DNA of 64,000 bases from Syngnathus acus (GCF_901709675.1 NC_051092.1:9752491-9816490); one strand, 5' to 3'; positions 1 to 13,414 are shown, counted from the stretch's first letter. The notes: generated by a model not told the origin, from the letters alone. Program-made: numbers and translations.

Positions 1-630
1 CCGGATGTGACGCTCAAGCTCCTGCTGCTTTCTGAACTTTCCCTTGCAGAATGAGCAGCGAAACCCGACGGGTGGGGGCTGGTTGGTCTCATCATGGATG
101 GCGGTGGCTTTCGGGGACGTGGACGCTACGGGCTGGCTGTTGAAAAACTGCTTTGGAGTCTGGGCCTGTTGGGGTTGTTGAAGTTGCGTTCCGACGGACG
201 TTTGCTGAGAGCTGACATGAGCGCCTCGCATGTGCCTGTCCCTCAGTATGGCCCTTTCTTCAAGCTCATGAAGCAACCTGTTCTCCTCCCTAATGCGTCC
301 ACGGCCTTTACCCAGAATGCCTTGTTTGTGGGTGCGCAGGTGTATCTTCAGGTTGCCCTTCTGTGCAGCCCGGTGGTCGCAGTAGGGACACTTGAATGGC
401 TTTTCGCCGGTGTGTGTACGCATATGAAGCGAAAGGATGCTGTTGAAACGGAAACGCTTTCCGCACAACGGACAAGGATACTTTCTGTTCTTGCGATTGT
501 CATCCTGAACAGAGTTTACCTGGGTAACAATGCTTTGATTCGTAACCCTCAAGAACTGCGAGAGCTCAACTCTGCCGTTCATGCTGCTGAGAATTCTCGC
601 ATCCATGATTTGATTGGCCAGAAGCGCCAT
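1..630 (-). CDS. znf536: Zinc finger protein 536-like, 5' coding part (cut by window start)
   Basis: C2H2 zinc-finger transcriptional repressor of the ZNF536 family, a nuclear DNA-binding protein known as a brain-enriched repressor of neuronal differentiation. On the minus strand 210 codons are visible. Finger 1 is at residues 51-73 (CPLC...HMRTH), then a TGEKP linker, and finger 2 is at 79-101 (CPYC...HLRTH). Next comes the family segment [21 protein letters not shown] third finger starts at about residue 190 (CSFCKGKF) and is cut by the window edge. I chose the ATG at 630 because an in-frame TGA lies at 676-678. A possible splice acceptor (CACTGCAG) just before base 725 would make 725-631 untranslated. 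The mammalian protein has roughly 95 more residues upstream of this Met, and I do not find them nearby. Tandem same-strand position next to uri1 matches the human URI1-ZNF536 order. A divergent znf536 duplicate is possible. Confidence 0.85.
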   Translation of the reverse strand, partial: MALLANQIMDARILSSMNGRVELSQFLRVTNQSIVTQVNSVQDDNRKNRKYPCPLCGKRFRFNSILSLHMRTHTGEKPFKCPYCDHRAAQKGNLKIHLRTHKQGILGKGRGRIREENRLLHELEERAILRDRHMRGAHVSSQQTSVGTQLQQPQQAQTPKQFFNSQPVASTSPKATAIHDETNQPPPVGFRCSFCKGKFRKQQELERHIR

Positions 631-2239
631 CTGGCTCCTAATTGGGCGGGTGGCCGGCCTAATGAATCTGTCCTTTCAGTGTCTGGCTAAAGTTACAGAC
701 TAGTGGTCAGGGGTGTTTGAAAGGTCTGCAGTGAACTGTGTGCTGGCTTGCTTGTACTTATTCAGTTTAAAACAGGATGTGGATTCATGCTGATCAGATG
801 AAATCTCGGCTTGTTGCAGCTCAGACCTAAAGAGAGAACAAAGGGAACATTAAGTGCATTCAAATTCTGGTAAAACAAAGAAAGCATTCACAAGCAAAAA
901 AAATAAATACAATGCAAAAACTATATGGATCGCTGTGGCATCTCTTAGCGACTGCGCTTGACGTCAGAAGGCTGACTTTCTACTCATTATTAGTCATTCA
1001 AATGTCTGCGGTAAAATACCAGAGATGCACTTCAAATAGGTCAGCAAATGATGCAAAGTAGGTTATAACTCTTCTCATCCTGTGTTAAGTATACCTGTGG
1101 TTTTACATTAACACTGGAGACTGTGCCACTGCTGATTAAGTCTGACCACAAAGCTTCACTCAACAAACATATCACCCCTACTAAAGGGTAAGATGGAAAT
1201 CTTTGTCTTGATCTTATGTGGTGCTGACACACAATACCAAGGCGGCACAAACATCAAAGTCTGACCTCTTCTACTTAGCCTCTGTTTTGCATTTCTCACA
1301 TAACCACCCCCCAAAAAAAAAAAAATTAAAAAAGAAAGATTAAAGTAAGGCACAGGAATACTGAGAAAAATAAACAACTTAATGATGCAAAAATGCAAGC
1401 TCAGTTTAAAGGGGAAAGTATTCAAATTGAAAGCATTTTTTTTCCTCCCCAGCACCATTCTTTGATTCAACTGTAGCAGCGAAACAAAGGCTCAAATTCA
1501 CATGGTGCGACAATGGTAGGGGTCACATAAGCGAGGCCTGTGCTGCACCAAAGGGCACAGAACAAAGCCTTCACTGTCCGTACTGAATTAACACAGGCTT
1601 ACATCATCCTGGGCTGCAACCTCAGTCACTCATGAAAATGATGTACACAAAACCACACAGTTAAAGAGCAGCAACACGAACTGAGCGGCATGACTGCACT
1701 CAACTATTGATCAGCAATCAATGTAACCATACGGACCTCATCTAATCATATCTGACAGGAACAAAAGTGAATGTGCTTCATATTACTTAACCGTCTGTTC
1801 ATTTTTAAGTCAACCGCACAGGTGTGTGTGTGTGAGTGTGTGAGTGCGCACACATGTATTCAGTGTCATGGATTGCAGTAATTTGAACTATTATTGCAGT
1901 GGCCTCTATTAATGGCATTATACAGTAAGACTGCAGCCTTGGACATGCAATGTGCTAAAGTATATCCAATTTGAAGTCTGCGCCCAAATCAATAATATCG
2001 ATCAAATTCAAGTTCTGGCTGGCTTTTTGTCATAGAACCACAGCAGGACTGCATTTATGATTCCTTTAATAGGCAATTCACAGATGCTCTTTCACACGTC
2101 GGTCACATCCTATAAAAAGAGCGCAACCCCACACATTCACTCTCGGAAAATATTTGTGAGACACAAAAAAATCCCCTTTCGTAATAACATTTATGAAAGC
2201 TGCTGTCTGTGTTGGATGTGGTGACCATGAAGGTGGTCT

Positions 2240-2271
<32 letters not shown>

Positions 2272-2275
2272 ACAA
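2240..2275. repeat. (CA)n microsatellite
   Basis: A near-perfect CA dinucleotide run, broken by one GACA near the end. A shorter related TG run lies at about 2393-2404. The open frames reading through both are compositional only. Confidence 0.95.
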
Positions 2276-5200
2276 AAGATGTCTGCTCGTTGAGATCAAT
2301 ATGCAACTTGGAGCAAATCATGTCTGCCGCGTCGAGCTTTGATACTAAAAAGTCTTTGAAAATGCAGTCGGCCGGCATAAAATCTTCACCTGTGTGTGTG
2401 TGTGTAAATGAAGGAATCTGTGTTTTAGGAGCAGCGACAGAGCCATCAGGTGTTTTCCTTCTGTCAGAGTGTATTAGGCTCTTTTTTGGAGCAGATTCAC
2501 AGAGTGCTTGAACGCTATTAAACATCATCTCACAGCAGCAGCTCTCAGGCAGGGCGGCGCATTGACGAACAAGGAGCAGGTGCGATTACATGCAGGCAAT
2601 AACGGAGGAGAAATGTATCACAAATTTAAACAAGCTATGGGAGCTGCGCATTCCGGATTACTTTCGTTGTAACCGTATCAAAAATTGCCGCATTTATTTT
2701 TACTGCTGTCAGCCAAAAGAATTTGTAAGCAATTTAATCAACATGCAAGTGGAGATGTAATCTTTTAACTTTGTTGCTGCTGTATATTGTCAGCTAGGAT
2801 GGATGGACAGTATTGTAAATCTATAGTGAGGTGACACCGCGGAAGCGCATGAATAAAATTTATGGATCAGAAGTGCATATTTCTTTTTTAACAGCAGATG
2901 CAAGGCATTAATAATTTGCTTGCTTGGTGGAGCAGAACACAACATGCACCACAAACAGCTTCTGTAAAACTGCAGAATTTAAATGATGCATAGAAATTAA
3001 AGCTTTATGAATAAACGCAATTATTTTTAAGACAAATGAAAAGCCATGGAAAATCCTGCTCAAGTCAATCAAGTCTTTTTGTGACTTGATGACACAAAAT
3101 CTGGCAATGCAATCATGTTTCTATGAACTGGATTTGCTTTGGAAAATAGACACGACATGCAGACGCACCTTGTATATAGGACACCATGTCATTAGAACTA
3201 CAGGAACTGAACATTCAATTATAATGGGCCAAATAATGATACAAATGTATAGCATGAACTATTGTGAAAAGGTTTTCAGCCACTATTGGATGTTTTGGTT
3301 TTTTATTTATTTATTTATTACTCAACCACAGTATAGTATGGGTGCCTGTGTAATTCGCAGTTTGGCATTTGAAAAGTTACAAATTTTTGTAGAGCACTTA
3401 CCTGTTCGCATTTTTCAGTAGCATGGGGAAAAAAAACGTCCTGATGTTCTTATTTCTTTGTTTTTAATTTTCATGGAAAAATACTGTCTACAGTATGTGT
3501 ATTTATTGTATTGTAGTGTTTCTTTGACTAAGACAACAATCGGTTATTTTTTACCATAGACACACACACGAATAATCAAGTCACTCAACCAAACGTCAGC
3601 GTCGGAAGGCAGAAGGTTGTAGCGTGTAGGTGGACCTTTCACCTGCACACACGCATACTCACTCACCCCCGATCGGCTCATCCAATCACAAATCTGATAG
3701 CAGCGGTACCTGGCGTGTAATTGACAGTCAGCAGGAGTGGATATATGTTTGATGATTTCATTCAAAATAATGGAAACAGGTATTTTTGACATGCATCCCA
3801 ATTCTACACTACACACAAATATGTAGATAAATTATTTATACTGTATTTATTCAATTTATTTGAAGTGTTCACTCAAAACATAATATTATTATATTAATAA
3901 AAGAAAAATATTTGAGCCAGCTCTTGTATTTGATATCATTGTTGTTGCTGCTCAGTGTTTGTAGGACATATTGCCATTACACTTACTGGAACTGAACGTT
4001 GAATTGTAATGGGATAAATATTGATCAAAATATGGATGCTACAGTACGGTACTGCGCAAAGCGTCGCGCCACTATTACTTTTATTGTTTTAGCAAGACTA
4101 TAATGACCATAGAATTCCTCAGACATTTTATGAGATAACAATCAAAAGCAGTATAAGAACTAACTTGGCAAGCTTTCAGTGTAAAAGCACACTTTTATCG
4201 TCCGATACTCAAAATAGTTACACAATACATTTTAAGACATCGATTTACAACTATGCTAGGCAAAAACGAAGTTATTACAACTAAAGAAATGCTGCAGAAT
4301 GATTTGCAAAGGTGTGAAGAAGGTGCCTTTCAAAATCTTATGCAACGGGAGCCTAATTAATGCCATTGCTATCACATTTTGTCCATCAAAATGATTATTA
4401 TTAAAACATTAAAACAGCAAAGTTTTTTGTGGTGGCCTTTAGCACATCAAACTGTTTGTACAAATACAGTACAGAAAGCTGCATTAGAGCAGAAAAAAAA
4501 CTCGAAAGAAAAGAATTGCCCAAATTTAAGAAGTTACCATGCCAAATCCCTAATTGATTAGTTTATTGATTTAAAGGTGGTTAAAGATTCCCTGACTCTT
4601 TCCCGCACTGCATGGGTGTTTTCTATACATATGTCTGTAGTACAATCAAAAGTGAAAAAGAAAAAATCTCCCCCTCTGGATATTATGCTTATTGTATCCT
4701 TTGCGATACAGGTGCTGTACGTGTTGATACAAAACACTGCCAACTTCAAAATGAAAAAAAGCCTACATCTTCTGACTTCCATGTCAGCATCTAACAACTG
4801 TTTCATCAGGAACGACCAAGAAATCTCATGCGTGGGCTGCCATACATCATGCCCCCTGTGTATCATTTCACACACACATAGCCAATCAGCCAACCAACCA
4901 TCCTGTGGAGTGTCCTGTCAGGGTACCAGGGGTAGTAGTAACGCAGCTGCCCACCCTGACCCGGACAAAAGATAGCACCCATACACTTTCTGACAACTAG
5001 ATTAATGAAAGCCTATAGGAGCTTCTCTGTAGGCCCCCCCAAATGCCTGACGGAGATAGAATAGTCTAACCAGCGCCATTCATTACTGCAGAAGCAAAGA
5101 AAGAGCACACACAGCACTGACAAACTAGCTCCTTGTGAGTAATAGCTAAAGAACTCATATAGGAATGCGCACACATTTGTTGTGTATGTGGAGAATTGAT

Positions 5201-5756
5201 GCTTTTGCTATCAAAACTGGGAGAAATATGACTGGGAGTCAGTCGGTGGCCCTTCGGTGACATGCACCTATTTGAGAGTCAGCTTGTCGGCGGCAAAGAG
5301 GCTTTTGATCAGGCAGCGTTGTTAAAGCAAAGTAATGCTGATTGAGTCAATTGCTCTAAATTTGCGTGGAAATCCTGTTGGGAAATAGATGGGACACAAA
5401 GAGACTCAAAATAAAAGACTTACTTGTAACTTTGACTGTCTGCCTTTGCACTTTTGATGGAAAGTGAAACATTTTCTTAAGGCTAATGATTGCATGAATT
5501 CATCCGTGCGACAAGCAACTGTTATAAATGGCCCAAATTTTCAAGAGGAGGAACCCCGCAGTGTCCTAACCTTGTTGCAGTGTGTCATATATAAACGTTG
5601 CATTCATGAGCTTCCTGGAATGCCTGCAATAGTGCTCACAATAAGTAACACAAACACAGTCTCCTTAATACTCCCTCATCAAATAGTGTTTTTGTGCATG
5701 CAAGGACACACATTCTCACATGTAGTCACTACCTCCCTCTCTCTGCCCGTAATGCT

Positions 5757-5800
5757 CACACACACACACACACACGCGCGCACACACACACGCACACACA
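5757..5800. repeat. (CA)n/(CG) mixed microsatellite
   Basis: CA run interrupted by CGCGCG and CGCA units. The interruptions suggest an older array than the pure run at 2240. Confidence 0.95.
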
Positions 5801-6816
5801 CTCGAGCATGTGTATATAGAATGTATTTTAAATCACTCATGTGTAAACAGTTGCTGGTGTTTGCACAGGCCACCTGTTCTTCCTGGACACAAACAAAGCT
5901 TTTGGCGTATGATGGGCTATGTTAACAGTGTGGCGTGCGTAGGGGATGCCTTGCGCAAGACAAGCCAATCCACATGGTGCGGGCCCGCATCAGATGGTTG
6001 GGCCCCCGCAGGCCCGCTGCCAACGCCAACAGAACTCACACAGATCTCAAAGAATGGATCTTTTTGGTATGGTGACAACACACTGACATGGTTTGTGCAA
6101 CTTCCTGTCCCACAGTGCAAAAAGGCAGGATCGCCCTGTAAACTCCCATCGCTATTTCATTTAACTCAGCGAGGGCCTTTGCCTGCATTTGCATGATATG
6201 AACGATGCTCCTTATTCGCAAAGTGGCGCCGAGATGGCAAAAACGGGGGGAACTGGAGATGTGTCGACTTTCACTTGCCAAAGCACTCGGAGGCACTAAA
6301 ACAAAAGACATTAAACGAGTCATCACAAAACCACAGCAGGAGTCGGGTAATGCCACTTACAGTATCTCATTAAGCTATGGCATCTACAGGAAAAAAATGA
6401 CAAACAAAGAGTATAATCCAAGGCACATTAACTGGGCTGATAATTCAATGAGCCCTCATTTGGCAGCCATCTTGCTTTCGTGATGGTCTTTTTTTTTTTT
6501 TTTTTGCCACGGCAACACACGCGCACACACATGCATATTCTTCTTCCTCGACCCACCCCCTCTCTCTTTCAAAAACAACAAAACATCCACCATTAGACAA
6601 CGGGGTACCAACGTAATTAGAAAATGACTTCCTTTGCAATCCTAGCTAAGTAGTTTACACACTGTAATTACAGGGACAAAATCATCTTTTCGTCATTCCA
6701 CTGATTGAGCTCATCAACCCAGTGGGATCTCAGGACTGTGCTCAGGCAACATCTGGGCTAAAAGAATTAGCCCCTGAGTTGAGCAGGCCTTACGCGATGG
6801 CAAGCGACGCACGCCG

Positions 6817-7080
6817 TCCGTCCGTCCGTCCGTCCGTCCGTCCGTCCATCCATCCATCCATCCATCCATCCATCCATCCATCCATCCATCCATCCATCCA
6901 TCCATCCATCCATCCATCCATCCATCCATCCATCATGGGGACTATCCTGTCTATCGTTACAGGAAAGCTGGAGCCTATCCCATCCAACTATGCGGGAACG
7001 ACACAAAACGACACCCTCAATCGGTCGCCAGTCACACCAGCATTCACATTGGGCCGTGGGAACCGCTACGCTATCATCTG
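6817..7080 (-). mobile_element. L2/SINE-type repeat 3' end with (TGGA)n tail, reverse orientation
   Basis: Bases 6817-6844 are seven TCCG units and 6845-6932 are 22 TCCA units. Directly after them come segments of a widespread fish retroposon 3' end, read in reverse: GCTGGAGCCTATCCCATCCA, GGTCGCCAGTCA, and CATTCACATTGGG. On the minus strand this is a degraded L2-like 3' end followed by a (TGGA)n tail, the usual order for this family. The TCCG block at the far end looks like a mutated and re-expanded version of the same tail. Confidence 0.75.
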
Positions 7081-9459
7081 CGTCTTGAAAATGTGCTTTT
7101 TTCGGTAAACATGAAACTTTGGAGAGCAAGGTCACCGCATAGCGACTATCTCCATATCACACCTCCAGTGGCATATCAAACTTTGACTCCCCATACTCCA
7201 AATTGTCAATAGGCGCACCGGCGCAGCTCGACCTTGGTGCACAATGACTTGCCTTTTCATGAGAATGTCTGTTTATTCTAATTGTGTGTTTGCAGCCTTG
7301 ACTTTCTAACAAACACGCGTGGTGTTGAAGGTGAAGTGCCTTGTCGGCCTGTGTCCTATGTGCAGCGGCTCTGTGTTGGCAACAGAGGCAAGTGTTTAAT
7401 GTGGCAGCTGTTAGCCTCGTGGATTTTCACTAATCACTCTCTCCTGATTACTCTGATGAGTGTATGATGCTCTTAAAAAATCAACCCGCAGTGGAAATAA
7501 AAAAAAAAAATAAAAAAGAAAAATAATTATCATCATCTCCCTAAGTAGTGCAGCTGCACCCGCCTGCAATAATTACAACTAGAACACAAGCGGCTTCTCC
7601 CATCACTTACAACCACTTATTATTAGAGGTAACGTTAATTGGTGCAGTGGTGGGCGACAATTCTTCACGGGGTTTGTCGTAAAAAGCCAAACCTTGAAAG
7701 TTACAGCACATTAGTGGTCTTCAAGCCAGGGTAGGGTATTAAAGACTGCACGCAAGAAGCGCCAATAGACTGAGCCGGGGGGGTTGTAGACGCCCTATCA
7801 GTAGTAGCCCCTTGGTTGCACGGCTGCTTTGCCCTCGCTTCACCCTTCCCCCACTCCGGGTATCAGCCTGGCAGAAACAATTAACATTTTCATAAAAACA
7901 ATTCCCTGCCTCCAATAGTCCGATGTAATTTGTTTTCCATCTCTGTTCATTAATCATTGTTTAAATCGGTGAGCCATCCCCTCCACTCTGCCATCTGCAC
8001 TCAGCTGTGTTACAGATATGACACCTTCCGCCTTAATGGGAGCTGACAGGCAGGAGAGGAGGCCTGTGGAAAATAGCTTCCTGTGTGTGCACTTCCACCT
8101 CGCATAGTGCCAGCAGGTGAGAAAGGGGGTATCTAATAGCTTCTGATTAGTCTCAAATGCAAACACGTTGCCGCCGACAGCACGCAACACTTACACTTCT
8201 GCATTTAACACTGTGTGAAAAGATTGCAGCGGTGAAAAGGAGTGAAAGAAAAGTCAGACTAATAACAATGCATTCCACATTTTGCCAAAGTTCTTTCACG
8301 TTTTACCCCCACCTCTCTCCTCTAGTTAAATTAGTGCAGCGCTCCTACAATATGCTATTGTTTTCCTGGAATTGGGAGCAAGGTTATTAATTATTCACTG
8401 TTGTGTTCTCATATCATGGGGCTATGCTTTTCACTGTATTGCCTCATAGATCAAATACTTAGGGCCATGGTACTCGGGCGAATTTCACCAGGCAAAATCC
8501 TAAAGATATTATTATCGCAAAGCAGCCATTTGGGAGATTAAAAGTTTCCTGAAGAGTTACTAGAGTGGCTAGAAAAGGTTAAGATGCTCTCTCTAATGTT
8601 GCCACAGTATGAGAAAGACAAATAACTTAGTGATTTTAAGCCAAGAGTCTAAACAGCTTAGGCATTTGTTTGGCGAAAGAAAAGCCGACTCAGTGAGGTG
8701 CCAAAAAGTTCATCTGGCCTGTTGATTTCAGCACGGATTACTGCTATTCAAATCATGTGCCCCGTGTTCAAACAAGTGTGACTGTCAGGGGGGAGAAAGT
8801 TGCCAAGCCCAGCTTTTGTCGTCATGTACGCTTATGTGAGTTTACTGCGGCATAATGAGAAAGAGGCTGTAATGATACACTTTCATGCCCTCCCTCTCCA
8901 CCCATTTGCCTAATTTCCTCATCACTTTCAAACCACACAGTTTTTCGATTTAAAGATCATCAAAAAGAAAGAGTGCGGGGAGCTCGGTATCACTTGTAGC
9001 TCGCTTCTCTTTTCGCACAATAAATTATGTCACACGCGGAAAGCCTTATTTCTGGGATTGTCACAACTATTCTAACAAGGGCAACGGTAGAGTAAATGAT
9101 GTGCATATTCAAAGCTGAATATTTCATGTTGATTGATCGCACTGACTTCTACCCACCTGCTCCTCCTCCTGTCCCACTGGAGCTGGCATGAGGAGAATTC
9201 AGTAATTGAGAGGAGCAGAGCGTGGTCTCCCTTTGCTCATATATGACAGATGGGGCATCATCGCTTCAAAGGAGAGCATTTGGAAACAGGAGGAAGGGGG
9301 ACAAGAGGCTAAGGGGGGGCTTTGAAAAGGGGGCTGTGCCACTCCGTACAGGTGACAGGGGTGGAGAGAGGAAGACTGAAAGCATGTGCCTTGAAAAAAA
9401 GTAATTATTTTTAGGGGGGTTAATATTGAATATTTCTGTCTAGATGCTTTCCTGCACTG

Positions 9460-9477
9460 CCCCCCCCCCCCCCCCCC
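9460..9477. repeat. C18 homopolymer
   Basis: Eighteen consecutive C residues. The exact length is likely to be polymorphic or uncertain in the assembly. Confidence 0.9.
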
Positions 9478-9719
9478 TAACTTGTTTAAAGCATGTTTAG
9501 AATTCTACTTTACTAAATGAAACACTGGCATCGCATGATTATACTTGTAAAAAATAAATATTTTTTTTTACAAAGGGTCGCATGTTAATTAGTATGTGGG
9601 CATCAAAGAATTACAGTTACAGAAGCCCACCACTAAGATTTCAATCTACTTTGTAAAGTCACATTTCATTAATACGGAGGCAGTTTTTCAGAAGCAAGCA
9701 ACTTGATGACGAGTCTTAC

Positions 9720-10066
9720 CTGACTTGGACAGGTGGCGTCAGCTCAAAGGATGGATGGTGAATGATGAGGAGCGGACGCTTTCTCGCTATAGAAAAGGCG
9801 GAAGTCAGAGAAATACGGAGAGAATTCCCCTAGAAGAAATCAAATCAAAGATTGAAGTCTTCACCGTGAGGGCATAGCGCTATAGTACTCTTCGCTCCTC
9901 TTTGTATTTCCGTCGGAGAAGAGGAGGTAATGAAATGTTCCAAAAGGACTCGGTATACTTGGTATACTAAGAGCCGTGTGTCTCCCTCATCTGGACGCTG
10001 ACGTGGAAGTGGAACAGACGTGCGCCGTGCGTAAAAATGTGCGGCGGCGCGTCCACGGCGCCTCAT
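9720..10066 (-). promoter_or_regulatory. Candidate znf536 5' non-coding exon and promoter
   Basis: On the minus strand CAAGTCAG is followed at 9719 by GTAAGACTC, a near-consensus splice donor. Upstream of it (higher coordinates) is a GC- and CpG-rich stretch, densest at about 10020-10070, that contrasts with its AT-rich surroundings. This fits a first untranslated exon splicing to the znf536 coding exon about 9 kb away. The exon start is not defined; 10066 marks only the edge of the GC-rich part. No translation is proposed. Confidence 0.4.
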
Positions 10067-10474
10067 CCATCCCCGCTCACATGCGTCTTTTTGAATACAT
10101 AATGGGCTATTATGCGTGTCACATTTGATAAGGCGATGAGAAGAAATTGGACGCCGAATGAAAGCTTTGCTTCAAGAGTAGGCGGGATTCTACTTCTGCG
10201 ATTTTGGAGCGCTGTCAATAATGAAATGAAAAGATTTGGACTAAATTAGCGTTGACGTTGCAGCGAAGTAAACGCGTCCCTTCAAGCGTTTGAATAGTAT
10301 GACGCTTACATGCAGACAATTAATATATTTTCACCTCACAAATCAATCTGACCTTGATTAACAGTGCCGTGAGTATAGAACATGTCTTTAGCCCTAATAC
10401 ACTCTTTTTTTCCGCTTGCAACCAAAACGTTCACATTTCTTTACGATAGCAACGCTTACTTTTGACTGACGGCA

Positions 10475-10660
10475 ATGGTGGAGAGCAACAAAATACGAAT
10501 ACTTCCTTACTTTACTCAAGTAGATTTTTCAGGTACCTGTAGTTTGCTTTCTTTGAGTATACATTATATTTTTTCTGACAACTTTTACTTTTGCTGCATT
10601 TGAAAACAGATCTGTACTTTCTGGTCCTGACTGTCACAATAAGCTTATTTCTTTTTTCTT
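10475..10660. mobile_element. Degraded hAT/Tol2-like MITE
   Basis: Contains TTACTTTACTCAAGTAGATT, then AGGTACCTGTAG, and later CAACTTTTACTTTTGCTGC. This Acc-T-rich 'ACTT' pattern is typical of short non-autonomous hAT elements that are very common in fish. The ends are too decayed to define terminal repeats or a target-site duplication. A possible second fragment with TACTTGTACTTGAGTCC lies near 11945. Confidence 0.4.
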
Positions 10661-11039
10661 TTTTTTCGAACTTTGCAGATGACAACATAAAAAGGAGATA
10701 AACAGATGGAAGTAACGAAGTCAACCTCAGTGGAATTCCCTATTGAGATCTTGGAATTTTTTTAAGACAGAAAGAGACTAATATGACATATGGAGGAATG
10801 GGAATTAGGGAGCATTAGCAACAGGAAGTGATTGGGACAAACAATGTATTCCCCATCCAGAGCCCTTTTAAAAAGTTGAATCTGTAGTTAAGCTTTCATA
10901 TTTTTTCTGTTTGTTTGTTTGTTTTAAACAAGTATCTGCACTTCCACCTTCACCTGGAGCTTGAGTCTGTCAACCTGCATTGCACAACATTGAAAAATGT
11001 AGGTTACAAAATGCATGCATCTTTTCAACCAGTATTGCG

Positions 11040-11225
11040 TTCAATACCACCTACCTCAGGTACACCCTGAACTGATTGCCAGCCAAGTGCTGGGTACATC
11101 TAGACAACTATTCACACTCACAATCAAACCTAGGGACAATTTAGAGTGGTCAATTGGCCTAGCATGCATGTTTTGGGAATGTGGGAAACCTACGAGGCAT
11201 AGAGAGAACATGCACACTCTTCAGA
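11040..11225 (-). mobile_element. L2/SINE-type retroposon fragment, reverse orientation
   Basis: Reading the minus strand, this segment has the same landmarks as the element at 43315-43605: CCCACATTC...AAAACATGCATG, then TTGACCACTCTAAATTGTCC, then a GCTGGCAATCAGTTC-like end. No coding potential. Confidence 0.75.
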
Positions 11226-13414
11226 ATCAGAAAAACAATGTTTCAGGAAGATGGTCTTTTGATAATTACATCCAAAAAGAAAAATACAGAATAATGGGTT
11301 TTATGGGGCCTGAACAGCACCAATTATGGATTTCCAATTGGAATCACAATAATAAATGGATAATTTCAAAGATGGCCCAGATAAAAAAAAATCAATGAAA
11401 AAAGTAGGATTTGTATTGTCATTCCGAAGTTTCAATTAATATTTTTGCATTTGACTAAGAGCTTGATCTGAAATATAATTCCTTTAATATTATGTTCGAA
11501 ACAGCTATCTTTGAATGCATCCGGCCTGGGAGACAATCTGAATAATCTTTATGAATTTCTGGCAACCTATGAAATTTACTTGAGGTCCACTGAACAGCAC
11601 AGCACGATAGCCTGAGATGTATAAATCATACAAAAGAAAACATAACATACTGGAAATTAACTTCATTTAATTTATTCATACCTTTGAAAGCATGTTATTG
11701 ATGCACTGAATCTTCATCTTTTTGTAGACCCCGTGAGCCTTCAACAAGTGGAATGCCATTTTCAGCAAGTGACAAACTAGCAGCTCACTGAGATGGATAA
11801 TAACATGTGGATTTTGCTGCTGCATAGTTTATACTCCACCAATGTACAAAGCATATTTTTGTCTATCAAAATAAATCAATCAGAAGTGAGTCCCCAGTTT
11901 TTTCACTTCACATTTACGCATGACATTATTTGGAGGACAACTTTTTACTTGTACTTGAGTCCGATTATTCAAAGGAAACCGTTCTTGAGAACACATTTTG
12001 GTGCTGCACATTTATTGAATTGTTTATCAGAAGAGCTTGAGCCAAAATAATTGGTCAGTTTTGCATTGAATTTGATTGTGAAATGTTGCCAAGATGTGAT
12101 ATCACCTTGTATCAGAGGACAATGGATCACCTGAGCATGTCCCGCCATGTCCACCTGATGCTCAACTCCTTTACAGGCAGTGTCAATGCTGGAGTTATGT
12201 AAAACTTCAGCGTTAAATACTATTTTAAATCACAAGCTAAAATAAGCAGAGAGACTCAACTGCTCTTCGATGCCCTTGGCATTTGCAGGTTTAGATTCCT
12301 CTCTCAAGCCTGAGCACCTGTCTGGATAACAATGTGTGTTTGAATCCATAATCACACAACATTTAAACCCCCCCCTTAATCCTTGAAATGTAGATTTTGT
12401 GCGTTTCATCCCAGTTTATGGGCTCATTTTCTTTGAAAAGTAGTTCTGCTCTTTTGGAGCATACACCTTCGGAGATTAACCAACATTAAGTCCATTGATC
12501 TGTGTCTCACCAGCACAACGTTAGCATGTTAAGCATTGCCTAATCTGTCTCATGCTACCTGGATTTTCATGTTGGTGAAATAATCCAGACGATGGAAAAT
12601 AAGGGCCGAGTCACCTCAGAATCTGTTTAAAAGCTTCTTATCAGAGACCTGCACTCCCACCATTAAACTAAAAAGGGCAATGATATAGACTTTCAAGCTC
12701 ACAAGCTACGGATTTAATCAAAGCAGCTTGGGATAAAATGAAGTTTGGTGGTTTGTGTGCGAGTACACACGCATGTCTGAAAACAATACAAATTGAGCCC
12801 ACAACCATTTCAAGTCGTGTCTGGGCAATTATCAGCCTCAAAATCATTAGAGGGAGGCTGAAGACATTAGGAAGTGTCATTGAGTAATAGCAAGTGCCAG
12901 GTAGTTACACAACATGAAACCATTCTACTTTAAAGGATTAAACAACTATTTGGAACTGTGAAACTTAAATCTTAGAAATAACTACAATAACAAGAGCTCA
13001 TGAGTCTTTACTTTTCCAAGTCATGAGCCTCAAATCTGAAGTTGTTTTCTCTGGCTTGTTTTCGTGAGACAATTGTAAACTAGTACACAATTGTGCATTC
13101 TTGATCATCTTTGTACTCGTATAAACACTAGTTTTTAGCGAATGTTTTTCCTGTAGTGCTTGGTTACTGTTTTATTTCAGAGTAGTGCAGAATAAGGAAA
13201 AAATAATGGCATTTATCTCACGTATGTATGGCAATAGCAGTTTGAAGACCAACGGTTTACATTCAGAATCAACATTCTTCGTTAATACGCATATCATTTT
13301 GGTTTTTGCCAAATTGTCACGACAAGCCATCTGCAAAGATCAGTCCAAACAGGTGAACGCAAAGAATTTCCTTCCGGCAAAAATAGGGAAGAATGACTTC
13401 TAAAGCAAAATCAT

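Larger units (their letters stand above)
726..9719. other. Non-coding stretch: probable znf536 intron or upstream region
   Basis: About 9 kb without a supportable coding exon on either strand. It lies between the znf536 coding exon and a candidate 5' exon near 9720, so it is probably a 5'-UTR intron. It holds several microsatellites and one L2-type repeat, listed separately. The part from about 7.5 to 9.2 kb is poor in recognisable repeats and has moderate base composition, which would suit conserved non-coding elements, but I cannot show conservation from one sequence. Confidence 0.5.
10067..13414. other. Intergenic region between znf536 and uri1
   Basis: AT-rich, with the two repeat fragments listed separately. 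I found no coding exon, RNA gene or other supported feature on either strand. Confidence 0.6.

Noticed and set aside
94-690. 198-codon plus-strand open frame at the window start
   Set aside because: It is the antisense shadow of the znf536 zinc-finger exon; the minus strand encodes clear C2H2 fingers.
6714-7135. Open frames encoding repeated WMDG or PSIH peptides on both strands
   Set aside because: They are translations of the TCCA/TCCG microsatellite and have no independent coding evidence.
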